Source of the DNA: Pseudoxanthomonas sp.
GTDB lineage: Bacteria > Pseudomonadota > Gammaproteobacteria > Xanthomonadales > Xanthomonadaceae
DNA length: 64,000 bases
Reading direction: 5' to 3'
Assembly: GCF_002863005.1 (NCBI RefSeq)
Contig: NZ_PKDG01000022.1
Span: forward strand, 19,751 to 83,750
Made by a program: the position numbers and the translations under genes. This document shows positions 63,689-64,000 of the stretch, piece after piece. A model generated the notes under the pieces. That model had not been told where the DNA came from. It saw nothing but the letters and a program-made list of their open reading frames with translations, and did not search any database. Every line of letters starts with the position of its first letter. Position 1 is the first letter of the stretch.

Positions 63689-63865
63689 GCGGCGGAGGGG
63701 CTGCAGGAATGCCGGTCGACGCAGTGTGAATTTTTCTTCTCCGACCCCTTCCCAAAGCCGGGAGAACCGGCCATACTTTCCCTCCCCCGACGCACGGGGC
63801 CTTGCCGGAACGGGAAGGCGTCATGGGAAGGGAAAGCGGATCGCCAACAACTTCGAAAAAAGGTG

Positions 63866-63893
63866 TTGACGGAACAGAAAAACCCGCCATAAT
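63866..63893 (+). promoter_or_regulatory. rRNA-type promoter
   Basis: TTGACG (63866-63871) and CATAAT (63888-63893) are separated by 16 bases, preceded by an A-rich run (GAAAAAA). The following AGGCGGCTC discriminator is G+C-rich, the shape seen at stringently controlled rRNA promoters. The stretch 63689-63860 before it contains nothing I recognise. Confidence 0.7.
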
Positions 63894-63903
63894 AGGCGGC
63901 TCA

Positions 63904-64000
63904 CCTCGACGGAAACGACGAGGTTTACGAAGGAAGGCGCTGAGGCCGACTTCGCAGCTCTTTGACAGTGTGCGCAGGTGACTTGTGTGGGCGCCTGCAG
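63904..64000 (+). other. rRNA operon leader with boxA, start of a 16S operon beyond the edge
   Basis: A hairpin CCTCGACG-GAAA-CGACGAGG (63904-63923; one A-A mismatch, GNRA-type loop) is followed at 63957-63967 by GCTCTTTGACA, a boxA antitermination site. This is the classical beginning of a 16S rRNA leader (boxB-like hairpin then boxA). The rRNA itself is outside the window. Identity rests on these motifs and on the tyrS neighbour. Confidence 0.7.

Overview
The window is a high-G+C chromosomal segment that reads as a gammaproteobacterium of the family Xanthomonadaceae (Xanthomonas, Stenotrophomonas, Pseudoxanthomonas or Lysobacter type). This rests on a stand-alone homodimeric-type aceE, the order coaBC-dut-algC followed by pyrE, SPOR-argS coupling, divergent speE/speA, an aceBA glyoxylate operon facing a LysR gene, GTAG-headed repetitive palindromes, and tyrS followed by what looks like an rRNA operon leader. 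No tRNA, insertion sequence, integrase or CRISPR array was seen. The genus is not settled by what I can read.

Layout. 1-3.7 kb: the N-terminal part of a membrane sensor, then aceE and its terminator. 3.7-14.2 kb: an accessory stretch rich in conflict-type genes. It holds a HigB/HigA-like toxin-antitoxin pair, a YcaQ-like DNA glycosylase, a three-gene module of clearly lower G+C (5.7-10.3 kb) and a YjjJ-type HipA kinase with its own dyad operator. The three-gene module has a double-GHKL histidine kinase, a response regulator whose C-terminus carries a HEPN-like RNxxxH motif, and a convergent orphan cytosine-5 DNA methyltransferase. 14.3-34.5 kb: periplasmic and envelope proteins and single-gene functions. 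These are a large discoidin/six-hairpin glycosidase-like protein with a LacI-type operator, a DUF2272 protein, arylamine N-acetyltransferase, polysaccharide deacetylase, a LytS/LytTR two-component pair with a striking 21-bp direct repeat, adhP, a GGDEF-EAL protein, a CHAD protein, hydrolases, VOC and AraC. 34.5-38.6 kb: LysR regulator and aceB-aceA. 38.6-47.8 kb: S9 peptidase, comM-ubiK, P-II protein, speE/speA, SDR. 47.8-64 kb: housekeeping genes (SPOR-argS, radC, coaBC-dut-algC, pyrE, xth-ampG, anmK, M23 peptidase, tyrS), then an rRNA-type promoter, hairpin and boxA running off the right edge.

How genes work together. aceE feeds acetyl-CoA to central metabolism, and aceB/aceA form the glyoxylate shunt. 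speA and speE belong to polyamine synthesis. ampG and anmK form a peptidoglycan recycling pair next to an M23 endopeptidase. coaBC, dut, algC and pyrE supply CoA, dUMP, sugar phosphates for exopolysaccharide, and pyrimidines. The best candidate for an undescribed system is the kinase, REC-HEPN and methyltransferase module at 5746-10273. I read it as a two-component pathway whose output would be RNA cleavage rather than transcription, possibly gated by the methylation state of DNA. That function is inference; the domains and motifs are visible in the sequence.
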